From: Clostridia bacterium
GTDB taxonomy: Bacteria; Bacillota; Clostridia; Christensenellales; Aristaeellaceae
NCBI GenBank assembly: GCA_017434775.1
Contig: JAFSGG010000042.1
Coordinates: 124,837 to 176,254 of the forward strand
Direction: 5' to 3'
DNA length: 51,418 nt
The notes beneath the pieces were generated by a model. The model was given only the letters and a program-made list of their open reading frames with translations, made no database searches and was not told the DNA's origin. The translations under genes were made by a program, and so were the position numbers. This document shows, in pieces, positions 15,786 to 25,600 of the stretch. Numbering within the stretch: position 1 is the first letter of the stretch; the number at the start of each line of letters is the position of its first letter.

Positions 15786-16853
15786 TTATAGCCAGTTCAT
15801 AATGCCCTTTATGATGTTCGTCAGCTTATCCGCTGTTTTGCGGTGTGTCCGCTGGGAAGGATGCCAATCCGCTGCCCTTCCGTCTTCATCCAGTTGTTCG
15901 TTGAATCGGTGAAAACTGATGCGGGTGTCCCCTGTTTCCGCCTTATAGGTTGCCACTGCTTTTTCGGCGTACGGACAAAGATCTTCTCCCATTACCCCCA
16001 GCATGCTTACAATATACGCATTGGGATTCTTGCTTCTGATCTTACGGATGAATGCCTGGTAAGCGCTGCAATACTCTTCACACAGCTCTTCTATATTTCT
16101 GGTAAAGCTCTGATCGTTTGTTCCCAGATTGATGACAACCACGTCCGGCTGCCTTTCTTCAAAATTCCATGCCACATCCTGCGGATAAACGCCTTGCATG
16201 CTACCATAGCTGAACCCCATTTTTTCATAATAGGTGGGCAACAGCTGATCCGGCCGGCGGATACCATCCCCGGAATAGCCGGAAATAATGCCGTATCCGC
16301 TGAGCGAAACCAGGCTGTGATCTGCTTTCAGCGCCTGTGCGGTCAGGTATGCATATGCTTTTGTGGCATCTTCGGTGGCGGTTTTGAAGCTATGCTCTGC
16401 TACTTCATCATCCACACCATAACCGCATGTAATAGAATCACCGGAAAATTCGATGCATCTTTCCTTCTGTTGGGCCGGCCTTACCACGGCATCTTCGTCC
16501 GTTTCCATGCTGCGGATTCCGCAGGTAGACATGGCAGACTCGGAAACCTTTATGATCTCAACGAGATGGTTCTCTTTCGTTTGCGTTCCGATAATGGAAA
16601 TCTTTTTTTCTTTTTCATCCATCATCAGGTCATGGGTGCAGTTGCCGTCCACAAGCACTTTCACTCGTGCCAGATTTTCGTTCATATTTTCTTGTTCGCA
16701 TCGGTCATCACCGATCAACGTGACCTGCAACTGTTTTCCTTCAAACTGAAACGCTGCACCGGATGCAGAATAGCACATCCATAATTCATTGTTTATTTGA
16801 CCAGCTCTGCCAAGCTTTTTCACATAATCGAATACCGGATATAGGGTATGCAT
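15786..16853 (-). CDS. CE2-type SGNH carbohydrate acetylesterase
   Basis: This 355-residue protein has an N-terminal jelly-roll of about 125 residues and a C-terminal SGNH hydrolase domain. The Ser140 block is FSGDSITCGYG, followed by VVINLGTNDQS and the Asp-His block ADWHPSQ near residues 328-333. This two-domain plan matches carbohydrate esterase family 2, which removes acetyl groups from xylan or glucomannan. No signal peptide is present. AGGAG lies 7 bases before the ATG. It is the first gene of a two-gene operon with the GH10 xylanase and shares a divergent promoter region, including a LacI-type operator, with a second CE2-type gene. Confidence 0.88.
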   Translation of the reverse strand: MHTLYPVFDYVKKLGRAGQINNELWMCYSASGAAFQFEGKQLQVTLIGDDRCEQENMNENLARVKVLVDGNCTHDLMMDEKEKKISIIGTQTKENHLVEIIKVSESAMSTCGIRSMETDEDAVVRPAQQKERCIEFSGDSITCGYGVDDEVAEHSFKTATEDATKAYAYLTAQALKADHSLVSLSGYGIISGYSGDGIRRPDQLLPTYYEKMGFSYGSMQGVYPQDVAWNFEERQPDVVVINLGTNDQSFTRNIEELCEEYCSAYQAFIRKIRSKNPNAYIVSMLGVMGEDLCPYAEKAVATYKAETGDTRISFHRFNEQLDEDGRAADWHPSQRTHRKTADKLTNIIKGIMNWL

Positions 16854-16882
16854 GGTATTTCTCCTTTTGTTTTTGTGTAATT

Positions 16883-16911
16883 ATCATATCATTGTTTTTG
16901 AATCGTTGCAA
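16883..16911 (-). promoter_or_regulatory. Promoter of the CE2-GH10 operon
   Basis: On the minus strand TTGCAA (16906-16911) and TATGAT (16883-16888) are separated by 17 bases. The -35 box lies inside the LacI-type operator at 16907-16920. Confidence 0.65.
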
Positions 16912-16941
16912 GCGTTTTCGCCTTGACTTTTTTCGTTTGCA
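16907..16941. promoter_or_regulatory. LacI-type operator region in the divergent CE2 promoter
   Basis: TGCAAGCGTTTTCG (16907-16920) fits TGNAANCGNTTNC, the same pattern as the operator in front of lacI at 3126. A second half-site CGTTTGCA (16934-16941) is identical to the right half of that operator and lies between the -35 and -10 of the plus-strand promoter. Bound repressor could block both divergent promoters. Confidence 0.6.
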
Positions 16942-16951
16942 ATGCTATAAA
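16923..16951 (+). promoter_or_regulatory. Promoter of the second CE2-type gene
   Basis: TTGACT (16923-16928) and TATAAA (16946-16951) are separated by 17 bases, 40 bases before the start codon at 16991. Confidence 0.75.
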
Positions 16952-16990
16952 TGATGATAGAAAGCATTGTGTTGATAAGGAGACAATATT

Positions 16991-18052
16991 ATGAAAACAT
17001 TTTCAATTCGAGATACGAAAGAAATCCGTCTCAATGGGCGTTTTGACAAAAACGAAACCAATTTCCCGCTCATGTGGAGCGGTGCTTCCATGGAATTGAA
17101 AGCAGAGGCAAGCCAACTGGAAGTAGAAATTGAATGCCGTTATACTTCCATGCTGCCCTATCTTTCCTTTACAGTAGATGGCGTACGCAGCCAGAATTTT
17201 GTGCCACAAAAGGGCAAGCATTGGTACCCCGTTTTCCTCGGCTTGAGCCATGCTGAGCATGCCGTACGCATCGCCAAAGAAACGCAGCCATTTGGCGGCG
17301 ATTGGAACGCTTTCATTTCCCTGTGCCGCATTCGTACCAATGGAAAACTCATTCCAATGGAACAACCTCAAATGAAAATTGAATTCATCGGCGATTCCAT
17401 TACAAGCGGCGAAGGCTGCAAAGGCCCCGTTTCCTTTATGGAATGGGTACCCATGGTCTTTTCCTCTTCCGATACTTATGCCAGGTTGACGGCTGATGCA
17501 CTCAAAGCGCAGATTCATGTGATCAGCCAGAGCGGCTGGGGCGTACTGGGCGCTTGGGATAACAATCCCTCCGGCAGCATTCCCAGGGTATATGAAAAAA
17601 TATGCGGTCCTATGGGTGCACAGGGGGCACAGAAGGATTATGATTTTTCCTTCCATCCGGATAAAATCGTCATTGCCCTTGGCACCAACGATTCCGGCGC
17701 CATGAACAACGCCCCCTATACTGATCCGGAAACAGGCATTGTCTACAAATTAACAGACAGCGAGGAAGATCAGAAACGGCTGGAAGACGGCGCGCTTGCC
17801 TTCATTCACCTCTTGCACGAAAAGAACCCCCATGCTGACCTTTACTGGATACTGTTTTTTGATAAGGGTCCTGTGTATGAACCCATCAGCAAGGCAGTTC
17901 AACAGGCCCGAAACGAGGGAATTCACATCAAATTTGCCGTTCCCCTCACTTTGGATGGCATGACAAAGCAAGATATGGGCAGCCGTGCCCATCCCGGCCT
18001 GAAAGCCCACCAGAAAATCAGCAAAGCACTGCTGAAGCTTTTGAAAGAATAA
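16991..18052 (+). CDS. Second CE2-like SGNH esterase
   Basis: This 353-residue protein has the same jelly-roll plus SGNH plan as the divergent neighbour but differs strongly in sequence. Ser136 lies in IEFIGDSITSGEG, the oxyanion Asn in IALGTNDSG, and the catalytic His334 in GSRAHPGLKAH, where the usual DxxH is replaced by SRAH. Loss of the acidic partner is known in some CE2 enzymes that use a Ser-His dyad, so activity is still plausible. AAGGAG precedes ATG 16991 at spacing 8. No signal peptide is visible. The gene converges with the GH9 gene, with only one base between their stop codons. Confidence 0.85.
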   Translation: MKTFSIRDTKEIRLNGRFDKNETNFPLMWSGASMELKAEASQLEVEIECRYTSMLPYLSFTVDGVRSQNFVPQKGKHWYPVFLGLSHAEHAVRIAKETQPFGGDWNAFISLCRIRTNGKLIPMEQPQMKIEFIGDSITSGEGCKGPVSFMEWVPMVFSSSDTYARLTADALKAQIHVISQSGWGVLGAWDNNPSGSIPRVYEKICGPMGAQGAQKDYDFSFHPDKIVIALGTNDSGAMNNAPYTDPETGIVYKLTDSEEDQKRLEDGALAFIHLLHEKNPHADLYWILFFDKGPVYEPISKAVQQARNEGIHIKFAVPLTLDGMTKQDMGSRAHPGLKAHQKISKALLKLLKE

Positions 18053-18053
18053 T

Positions 18054-19697
18054 TCAACCCAATGCCTGTCCCTTTGCGGCAGGCATTTTTCCGTTCAATA
18101 CAGCCGCCAGCAGGAATACAACCGGAGAATTCCAGTAGATTGTGATTTCGTTCAAGGAATAGCAGCGCCAGTCGTCCACAAAGCATTTCATGGGCGGCGT
18201 TCCCGCCTGCAAAAGTTCCTTGGAATGGTCGCGGTCATTCAAATGCCGGTTGGGCCCGCCGCAGACCATACCAGGCATGCAAGCATCAATACCATCCGCA
18301 CAAGCAGGCCGCAAATGCGGATGATTACAGGCATAATCGCCGTTTCCCGTTACATAGCTGATGCCAAGGGCATTCACGCCCATCAGCACATGCAGCTGCG
18401 CAAGGGCGTATTCTATATATTCACTGCTGCCATTCAGCATGTCAGCCATCATCAGGATCATCCCATGATGCATGAGCCCCATATTGCTGCCCCAATTATA
18501 TTCGTGCTCTTTCATGGTGCAAAAGTAACCATTATTGTCGGCATTTTGTTTTAAGTCAGCTGCCTGATCGATGACGGCTTTCTTTACACGCTCTTTTATC
18601 GATTCGTCCACTGAATAATCAGTTGTCAAAAGCGCCATGCTGCCCATGCCGCCCACTTCGCCCCAGCCAAGCGCCGTGAGGAAAATATCATGCTGCGCAA
18701 GCTGCATTTTCACATCTTCAAGATATCGCGCTTCGCCTGTAGCTGCATACATTTCGGCTGCAGCCCAGAAGCGATTGGAATGATCATCCCGTTCACCGTA
18801 TCCGCCCGTGCCGCAACCCTCCGGATTGCGGAAACCAAGGAAGTTTGGATTCTCATTCAGCCACTGATATGTTTTCTTTGCCGCTTGCAAAAACGTATCC
18901 GCGTATTCGGCATCATACTCGCGATATACCCGGCTGGCAAGGGCGCAGATGGCTGCAAAATCCGCTGCCGCAATGCTGGAAACAGGCAGTAGGAATTGTT
19001 CAGCTGTGTCCTCTTCCGGCATAATAAAGCCACAGAAATTCGCAGTTGTCAGTTTATGATACACAGCACCGTCTTCGCGCTGCATTTTCAGAATCCAATC
19101 TAGTTCCCAACGGCATTCATTCAGCACATCCGGCTGTCCGTTGCCGCTCTCCGGAATGTTCAGCTGAAGTCCTTTCAGTGCATTGGGATAAAGCATAAAA
19201 GCGTACAGCAGATGACTCAGCGCCACAGCGCCCGGTCCCACATAACGGCCGTAATCTCCGGCATCATGCCAGCCGCCAACAATGCTTTTCTTTATTGCCC
19301 GGTTATCCCACACCGTGGCATCGCTTGTGTGGCACGCTTTATGGGTATAGCACCCTGCATGCTTTTCTTCCAATTCGCAGCCGCAGCGTAGGAAATAGAA
19401 AGCACGCATAACGTCATAGAGCAGTTTATCATATACCTGTTCTCCAATATCGAAAGTGGCAGATACCTGATCTCCCGCATGAATTCTGTATTTGCCCGGC
19501 ATCGTAAGTTCAGAAAAATCGCCATGATATACCCTGTCCCCGGATAATTCGTCAAAACCAAAGGAAAAAAAACTGCCTTTAAAGCAAGTTTTGCCTTGCA
19601 TATCTTTTACTGTAAATTCACTGTGTTCTTCCGTGGCAATGCATATTTTCCTCTTTTCCGGCAGATAACCGGCTTGATTCACATAAATCGGAAACAT
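18054..19697 (-). CDS. GH9 family glycoside hydrolase with N-terminal Ig-like domain
   Basis: This 547-residue protein has an N-terminal Ig-like CelD_N domain (about 4-85, YVNQAGYLPEKRKICI). A GH9 (alpha/alpha)6 barrel follows, with the catalytic Asp pair in GGWHDAGDYGRYV (Asp145/148) and the acid Glu near 517 in SLNEITIYWNSP. GH9 includes cellulases, xyloglucanases and exo-glucosaminidases; the substrate cannot be fixed here. No signal peptide is seen, so it probably cuts short beta-glucan oligosaccharides inside the cell. The start at 19697 (MFPIYVNQ) follows GAAGGAGA at good spacing and is preferred over the ATG at 19718. Its last codons also encode the terminator of the convergent gene. 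Confidence 0.9.
   Translation of the reverse strand: MFPIYVNQAGYLPEKRKICIATEEHSEFTVKDMQGKTCFKGSFFSFGFDELSGDRVYHGDFSELTMPGKYRIHAGDQVSATFDIGEQVYDKLLYDVMRAFYFLRCGCELEEKHAGCYTHKACHTSDATVWDNRAIKKSIVGGWHDAGDYGRYVGPGAVALSHLLYAFMLYPNALKGLQLNIPESGNGQPDVLNECRWELDWILKMQREDGAVYHKLTTANFCGFIMPEEDTAEQFLLPVSSIAAADFAAICALASRVYREYDAEYADTFLQAAKKTYQWLNENPNFLGFRNPEGCGTGGYGERDDHSNRFWAAAEMYAATGEARYLEDVKMQLAQHDIFLTALGWGEVGGMGSMALLTTDYSVDESIKERVKKAVIDQAADLKQNADNNGYFCTMKEHEYNWGSNMGLMHHGMILMMADMLNGSSEYIEYALAQLHVLMGVNALGISYVTGNGDYACNHPHLRPACADGIDACMPGMVCGGPNRHLNDRDHSKELLQAGTPPMKCFVDDWRCYSLNEITIYWNSPVVFLLAAVLNGKMPAAKGQALG
18061..18090 (+). terminator. Terminator of the second CE2-type gene, inside the GH9 coding end
   Basis: AATGCCTG (18061-18068) and CAGGCATT (18080-18087) form a stem followed by TTT on the plus strand, 8 bases after the CE2-like stop codon. 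The same bases encode the last residues (about KMPAAKGQALG) of the convergent GH9 protein. Confidence 0.75.
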
Positions 19698-19772
19698 AAG
19701 TTTATCTCCTTCAATCATATATACTGATTGTATTTTAGCAAATTATTCTTGTCCGGTCGAGACGAAAGCTAC

Positions 19773-19801
19773 TTGCTTTGTGACAATTACAATGGTAAAA
19801 T
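19773..19801 (+). promoter_or_regulatory. Possible promoter of the PHP gene
   Basis: TTGCTT (19773-19778) and TAAAAT (19796-19801) are separated by 17 bases, 30 bases before the start codon. Confidence 0.45.
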
Positions 19802-19831
19802 AGAGAAAAATACCGGAAAGCTGGTTTGTTT

Positions 19832-20641
19832 ATGACAAAGTATCTTTACGAAACCCATATGCACACTTATCAGGGATCTGCATGCGCCCGAAGCCGCGGT
19901 GCCGAATATATAAAGCCCTATATTGATTTTGGTTACACCGGCATTATCATTACCGATCATTTTTTCAAAGGAAATACACGTCCTGATCGTTCCCTGCCCT
20001 GGACGGAATGGGTTCATCAGTTCTGCAGCGGCTATGAAGATGCAAAAAATGAAGGTGACAAGCATAATTTCCCTGTTTTCTTCGGGATTGAAGAGAATTT
20101 CAATGGCGATGAATATCTGATTTACGGCATCACCAAAGAGTGGCTTTTGCAGCATCCTGATATCCCCCAGTGGAGCCGCTCCAGACTGGCAGATGAAGTG
20201 CACGCCTTCGGCGGATGCATGGTTCAGGCACACCCTTTCCGTTCCCGTTCTTATAATACAGCCATTCATCTTTTGCCGGATTTTGTGGATGGCATCGAAG
20301 CAGTGAATTACGGCAATGTGCCCACATGGAACACACTTGCCTTGCAGTATGCCAGGCAGCTGCATCTCCCCTTTTCCAGCGGTTCTGATAATCATGATGC
20401 CGGCAATATGCATTATGATCGCCTGGGCGGTATTATGCTGGATCAACCCCTGAACACCATCCAGGATTATGTTTCCGTCATCCTTAAAAAGAAAGCGATG
20501 GAAATTAAAACGCCTTCAGTGGAGATTCTTCCTCCCTGGCAGGAAGGCTTGCCCATTGATTTACCGGTACAGATTCATGGAAAGAATGACACGCGCATTA
20601 CTGGCGACATACGCAGATTTCTGGAACTGGGGAAATTTTGA
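19832..20641 (+). CDS. PHP domain-containing phosphoesterase of unknown substrate
   Basis: This 269-residue protein has the metal-binding motifs of the PHP superfamily in order: ETHMHTYQGSACA, ITDHFF, FFGIEENF, VQAHPFRSR and SGSDNHDAG. These suggest a trinuclear metal phosphoesterase related to histidinol-phosphate phosphatase. The substrate is not predictable. ATG 19832 (MTKYLYETHMHT) is preferred over TTG 19826. The ribosome site is weak (GGAAAG about 12 bases upstream). It is a single-gene unit between the GH9 gene and a terminator hairpin, and its link to the neighbouring genes is unclear. Confidence 0.85.
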   Translation: MTKYLYETHMHTYQGSACARSRGAEYIKPYIDFGYTGIIITDHFFKGNTRPDRSLPWTEWVHQFCSGYEDAKNEGDKHNFPVFFGIEENFNGDEYLIYGITKEWLLQHPDIPQWSRSRLADEVHAFGGCMVQAHPFRSRSYNTAIHLLPDFVDGIEAVNYGNVPTWNTLALQYARQLHLPFSSGSDNHDAGNMHYDRLGGIMLDQPLNTIQDYVSVILKKKAMEIKTPSVEILPPWQEGLPIDLPVQIHGKNDTRITGDIRRFLELGKF

Positions 20642-20650
20642 TTCTGCAAG

Positions 20651-20685
20651 CAAAAAGCCCGGAGAACACGATGTTCCCCAGGCTT
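20651..20685 (-). terminator. Terminator after the small membrane-protein gene
   Basis: On the minus strand AAGCCTGGGGAACA pairs with TGTTCTCCGGGCTT (14 bp with two G-T pairs) and is followed by TTT. It lies five bases after the stop codon at 20690. Confidence 0.8.
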
Positions 20686-20689
20686 ATTC

Positions 20690-20887
20690 TTATAGCTTTT
20701 CCTGCCATTTTTTGAAACTGGTGTAAAGCAACACAATCACAGCAGCTAAAATCACTGCGCATAAAATAATGGCTACAGCATCCGGAACATTGGCGTCAAA
20801 AGCATTTGTTACGGCAATTATCGCATTGGCAAGGCTGATTGCAATCAGGCTGATACTCCACAGGAAATTGATTTTCTTTTCGTCCAA
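20690..20887 (-). CDS. Small two-helix membrane protein
   Basis: I do not recognise this family. The 65-residue product (start MDEKKINFLW) has two hydrophobic helices (about 8-27 and 37-56) and the charged tail KKWQEKL. Support for it being real comes from AAGAGGA 6 bases before TTG 20887 and a strong terminator immediately after the stop. A longer version would begin at TTG 20905. It follows the fhs terminator on the same strand and may be expressed by read-through or from an unseen promoter. Confidence 0.5.
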   Translation of the reverse strand: MDEKKINFLWSISLIAISLANAIIAVTNAFDANVPDAVAIILCAVILAAVIVLLYTSFKKWQEKL

Positions 20888-20907
20888 TTCAATTCCTCTT
20901 TTCAAAA

Positions 20908-20943
20908 CACAAGGGAAGCCGACACAATTGCCAGGCTTCCCTT
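20908..20943 (-). terminator. Terminator at the end of the purine operon (after fhs)
   Basis: AAGGGAAGCC and GGCTTCCCTT (20911-20920 and 20934-20943) form a perfect 10-bp stem. On the minus strand it is followed by GTGTTTTG, a modest T-tail, so some read-through is possible. Confidence 0.7.
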
Positions 20944-20951
20944 ATGTTATA

Positions 20952-22631
20952 TCAGAACAAACCGGTAATCTTACCGTTTTCGTCCACATCAATCCGCTCG
21001 GCAGCGGGCACTTTGGGCAAGCCGGGCATGGTCATGATATCGCCCGTCAGCACCACAATGAAACCTGCACCGGCAGAAATCTTTACATTGCGGATGGTTA
21101 CGGTGAAGCCGGTGGGAGCTCCCAGCTTGCTGGGATCGTCCGAGAAGGAATACTGTGTCTTGGCTACGCAGATGGGGCACTTATCAAAGCCCAGAGCCGT
21201 CAGAGTATCAATCTGTTTTTTAGCAGCAGGCAGAATGTTAATGCCGTCACCACCATACACCTTCTTGACGACCGCTTCGATTTTTTCTTCGATGCTCATG
21301 TCATCGGTGTAAGAGAAGGTGAAATTGCCCTTTTCTTCTTCGCACAGGCGCACCACTTCCCTGGCCAGTTCTTCGCCGCCCTTGCCGCCATCGGCCCAGA
21401 CCGTGGAAAGAACCGTATTCACGCCCAGTTCCCGGCACTTATCGATGATGAAATCAATTTCAGCATCCGTATCCGTGGGGAAACGGTTTACAGCCACTAC
21501 GCAGGGCAGCTGATACACGTTCTTGATGTTGCCCACATGACGCAGAAGATTGGGAACACCCTTTTCCAGCGCTTCAATGTTTTCAGCGGCCAAATCCGTC
21601 TTGGCAACACCACCATGCATCTTAAGCGCACGAACGGTAGCCACCACAACCACGGCATCCGGGGTCAGCCCGGCCATGCGGCACTTGATATCCAGGAACT
21701 TTTCAGCGCCAAGATCCGCACCGAAACCAGCTTCGGTCACGGTATAGTCCCCCATCTTGAGTGCCATCTTGGTAGCCATCACGGAATTGCAGCCATGGGC
21801 AATGTTGGCGAAAGGACCGCCATGCACGAAAGCAGGGGTACCTTCCAGCGTCTGCACCAGGTTCGGCTTCAGGGCATCCTTCAGAAGGGCGGTCATAGCA
21901 CCGGCAGCCTTCAATTCGCCGCAGGTAACGGGTTTATCATCGTAAGTATAACCAACGATGATGCGAGACAGGCGTTCCTTCAAATCGCTCAGAGAATTGG
22001 ACAGGCACAGCACGGCCATGATTTCACTGGCCACCGTGATATCAAAACCATCTTCACGGGGTACACCGTTGATTCGGCCGCCCAGGCCGTTGACGATATA
22101 GCGCAGCTGACGGTCATTCATATCCACGCAGCGCTTCCAAGTGATCTTTTTCACATCAATATTCAGCGCATTCCCCTGCTGGATGTGATTGTCCAGCATA
22201 GCAGCCAGCAAATTATTGGCAGCACCGATGGCATGGAAGTCGCCGGTAAAATGGAGGTTGATATCCTCCATGGGCACAACCTGAGCATAGCCGCCGCCGG
22301 CAGCACCGCCCTTGATGCCGAAAACCGGACCAAGGGAGGGTTCACGCAGGGCAACGGTTACGTCCTTGCCAATACGGCGCAGGCCGTCAGCCAGGCCAAT
22401 GGTGGTGGTGGTTTTGCCTTCGCCGGCAGAGGTGGGTGTAATAGCGGTGACCAGAATCAGCTTGCCGTCCTTTTTGTCCGTTTCATTCAGCAGGGCAAGG
22501 TCAATCTTGGCCTTATAATTTCCATACTGCTCCACATATTTTTCATCCACATGGGCCCGTTCAGCGATCACGCGGATATGTTCCATTTCACATTCCTGTG
22601 CAATCTGGATATCAGTTTTGTATTCCTTCAT
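20952..22631 (-). CDS. fhs: Formate--tetrahydrofolate ligase
   Basis: The 559-residue protein is full length. The ATP-binding motif [15 protein letters not shown] lies near residue 66, followed by [21 protein letters not shown] and the folate/formate region [14 protein letters not shown]. It makes 10-formyl-THF from formate, ATP and THF. 10-Formyl-THF is the one-carbon donor for PurN and the AICAR transformylase encoded in the same operon. It is the last gene of the operon, 21 bases after purL, with AGGAGG before the ATG, and is followed by a hairpin terminator. Confidence 0.97.
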   Translation of the reverse strand: MKEYKTDIQIAQECEMEHIRVIAERAHVDEKYVEQYGNYKAKIDLALLNETDKKDGKLILVTAITPTSAGEGKTTTTIGLADGLRRIGKDVTVALREPSLGPVFGIKGGAAGGGYAQVVPMEDINLHFTGDFHAIGAANNLLAAMLDNHIQQGNALNIDVKKITWKRCVDMNDRQLRYIVNGLGGRINGVPREDGFDITVASEIMAVLCLSNSLSDLKERLSRIIVGYTYDDKPVTCGELKAAGAMTALLKDALKPNLVQTLEGTPAFVHGGPFANIAHGCNSVMATKMALKMGDYTVTEAGFGADLGAEKFLDIKCRMAGLTPDAVVVVATVRALKMHGGVAKTDLAAENIEALEKGVPNLLRHVGNIKNVYQLPCVVAVNRFPTDTDAEIDFIIDKCRELGVNTVLSTVWADGGKGGEELAREVVRLCEEEKGNFTFSYTDDMSIEEKIEAVVKKVYGGDGINILPAAKKQIDTLTALGFDKCPICVAKTQYSFSDDPSKLGAPTGFTVTIRNVKISAGAGFIVVLTGDIMTMPGLPKVPAAERIDVDENGKITGLF

Positions 22632-22652
22632 GTTCTCATCCTCCTGAACAGA

Positions 22653-25600
22653 TCACTTGAAATACTTCACAGCAGAGGCAAACAACTTAATCTCGTAATC
22701 GCCGGGTACATTCTTGTACAAGCCCTTACCCACACGTTCGCTATGGCCCATCTTGCCCAGCACGCGGCCATCAGGAGAAGTGATACCTTCAATGGCGCAG
22801 AGGGAATTGTTGGGGTTGAAATGGATATCATCGGTGGCATTGCCGGAAAGATCCACATACTGCGTGGCAATCTGTCCGTTTTCGGCCAGTTTCTTTACCA
22901 TTTCATCGCTGGCCAGGAAACGACCTTCGCCGTGGGAAATCGGCACAGTGTACACATCACCCACATTGGTCAGCTGCAGCCAGGGAGACTTATTGGAAGC
23001 GATCCGGGTATGCACAATGCGGCTCTGGTGACGGCCGATGGTATTGAAGGTCAGCGTCGGGCAGGAAGCATCGGTATCGATGATCTTGCCAAAGGGCACA
23101 AGGCCCAGCTTAATCAGCGCCTGGAAACCATTGCAGATACCCAGCATCAAACCATCGCGGTTTTCCAGCAGGTTTTCCACCTGTTCTTTGATAGCCGCAT
23201 TGCGGAAGAATGCCGTAATGAACTTGGCACTGCCATCAGGCTCGTCACCACCGGAGAAACCACCGGGCAGGAACACAATCTGGCTTTCCTTCATTTCCTT
23301 GGCAAAGGTATCGATGGAGCGGGAGATGCCTTCGCTGGTCAGGTTGTTCAGCACCACGATCTTGGCATTGCAGCCGGCATCCTCAGCAGCCTTGGCGCTG
23401 TCAAATTCGCAATTGGTACCGGGGAAAACGGGAATCAGCACACGGGGCTTAGCCACACGAAGCGCGGGTTTTGCCCATTCGTTGGCGGTGTAAGCAAAGT
23501 TTTCGATCTTCTTGCCTTCCGTCTTGATATTGCAGCTGTATACGCTCTCCAGCTTATCTTCGTACGCTTTCTGCAGCTGAGCAAGGCACAGGCATTCACC
23601 CTTGTAGCAAATGGCGGCCTTTTCGGTGATTTCACCGATCACGGTTTCCTCGCCGGCATCTTCCACTTCCAGCAGGAATGCAGCATAATTGTAGCCGAAG
23701 ATATCGTTCATGGAAAGGTTTTCAGCATACTTGAAGCCAAAACCATTACCAATGGCCATCTTCATCACAGCTTCAGCAATGCCGCCCATGCCAGGCGTAT
23801 AGCAGGCTACAGCCTTACCGGAATTGAGCAGTCCAAATACCTTATCAAACACCTTCATCAGGGATTCCGTTACAGGCAGACCGTTTTCATCCATTTCGGG
23901 ACGGATCATGATCAGTTTGTTGCCGGCTTTCTTGAATTCAGGCGATACGATATCCTGAGTCTTGGCGCAGGTAACAGCAAAGGAAACCAGCGTGGGCGGA
24001 ACATCCAGCTTTTCGAAAGTGCCGCTCATGGAGTCTTTGCCGCCGATGGAGCCAATCCCCAGTTCTTTCTGTGCCATGAAAGCACCAAGCAGCGCAGACA
24101 GAGGCTTTCCCCACCGCTTGCCGTCCTTACCGGGCCGTTCAAAGTATTCCTGGAAGGTCAGGTATACGTCTTCAAATTTGGCACCGGTAGCAATCAGCTT
24201 ACACACAGATTCCACAACCGCCAGATAAGCACCGTGATAGGGGCTCTTTTCGGCAATAAAGGGATTGTAGCCAAAGCTCATCAGGCTGCAGTCATCCGTA
24301 TGGCCTTTTTCCACAGAGATCTTCTGCACCATGGCCTGAATGGGCGTCTGCTGATTCTTACCGCCAAAGGGCATCAGCACAGTACCGGCACCGATGGTGG
24401 AGTCAAAGCGTTCGGACAGGCCGCGCTTGGAGCAGATGTTCAGTTCCTGAACAAGGGTGTGATAGTTATCACCGAAGCTGCCTTCCACCTTTTTATCATA
24501 AGCCTGGCAGTTTTCGGGTGTAATATCAATGTGCTTGGAAGCGCCGTTGGAATTGAGGAATTCACGGCTCAGGTTCACAATGCAATTGCCGTTCCAGTAC
24601 ATCTGCAGCCGGGGATTTTCCTGCACCACAGCCACCTGGCATGCCTGCAGGTTTTCCGTTTCGGCAAGGGCCAGGAAACGTTCCTTATCTTCGGGAGCGA
24701 TCACTACGGCCATGCGTTCCTGGCTCTCGGAAATCGCCAATTCTGTGCCGTCCAGACCATCGTATTTCTTGGGCACAGCATTCAGATCAATTTCCAGACC
24801 GTCAGCGAGTTCACCGATGGCCACAGACACACCGCCGGCACCGAAGTCGTTGCAGCGTTTGATCATGCGGCTGGCTTCTTCATTGCGGAAAAGGCGCTGC
24901 AGCTTGCGTTCTTCGGGCGCATTGCCCTTCTGCACTTCCGCACCGCAGGTTTCCAGAGATTCCAGCGTATGAGACTTGGAAGAACCGGTGGCGCCGCCGC
25001 AGCCGTCACGGCCGGTGCTGCCGCCCAGCAAAATCACGATATCACCGGGGGCGGGACGTTCACGCCGTACGTTCTTTTCAGGGGCTGCAGCGATCACAGC
25101 GCCGATTTCCATACGCTTGGCGGCGTAGCCGGGATGGTAAATTTCGTCCACGATACCGGTAGCAAGGCCAATCTGGTTGCCGTAGGAAGAATAACCGGCG
25201 GCAGCGGTGGTCACAATCTTGCGCTGGGGCAGCTTGCCCTTCATGGTTTCGTTGACGGGCTTCAGCGGATCAGCAGCGCCGGTCACGCGCATAGCGCCAT
25301 ATACATAACTGCGGCCGGAAAGCGGATCGCGGATGGCACCGCCGATGCAGGTAGCAGCACCGCCGAACGGCTCAATTTCGGTGGGATGGTTATGGGTTTC
25401 GTTCTTGAACAGCAGCAGCCAGGGTTCCTTCACGCCGTCCTTTTCGATTTCGATCTTCACCGTGCAGGCGTTGATTTCTTCGGATTCATCCAGCTTGTCC
25501 AGCTTGCCGTACTTCTTCAGATACTTGACGGCAACGGTGGCCAGGTCCATCAGGCAGATAGGCTTGGTGCGGTTCAGGTCCTTGCGCACAGCCAGGTATT

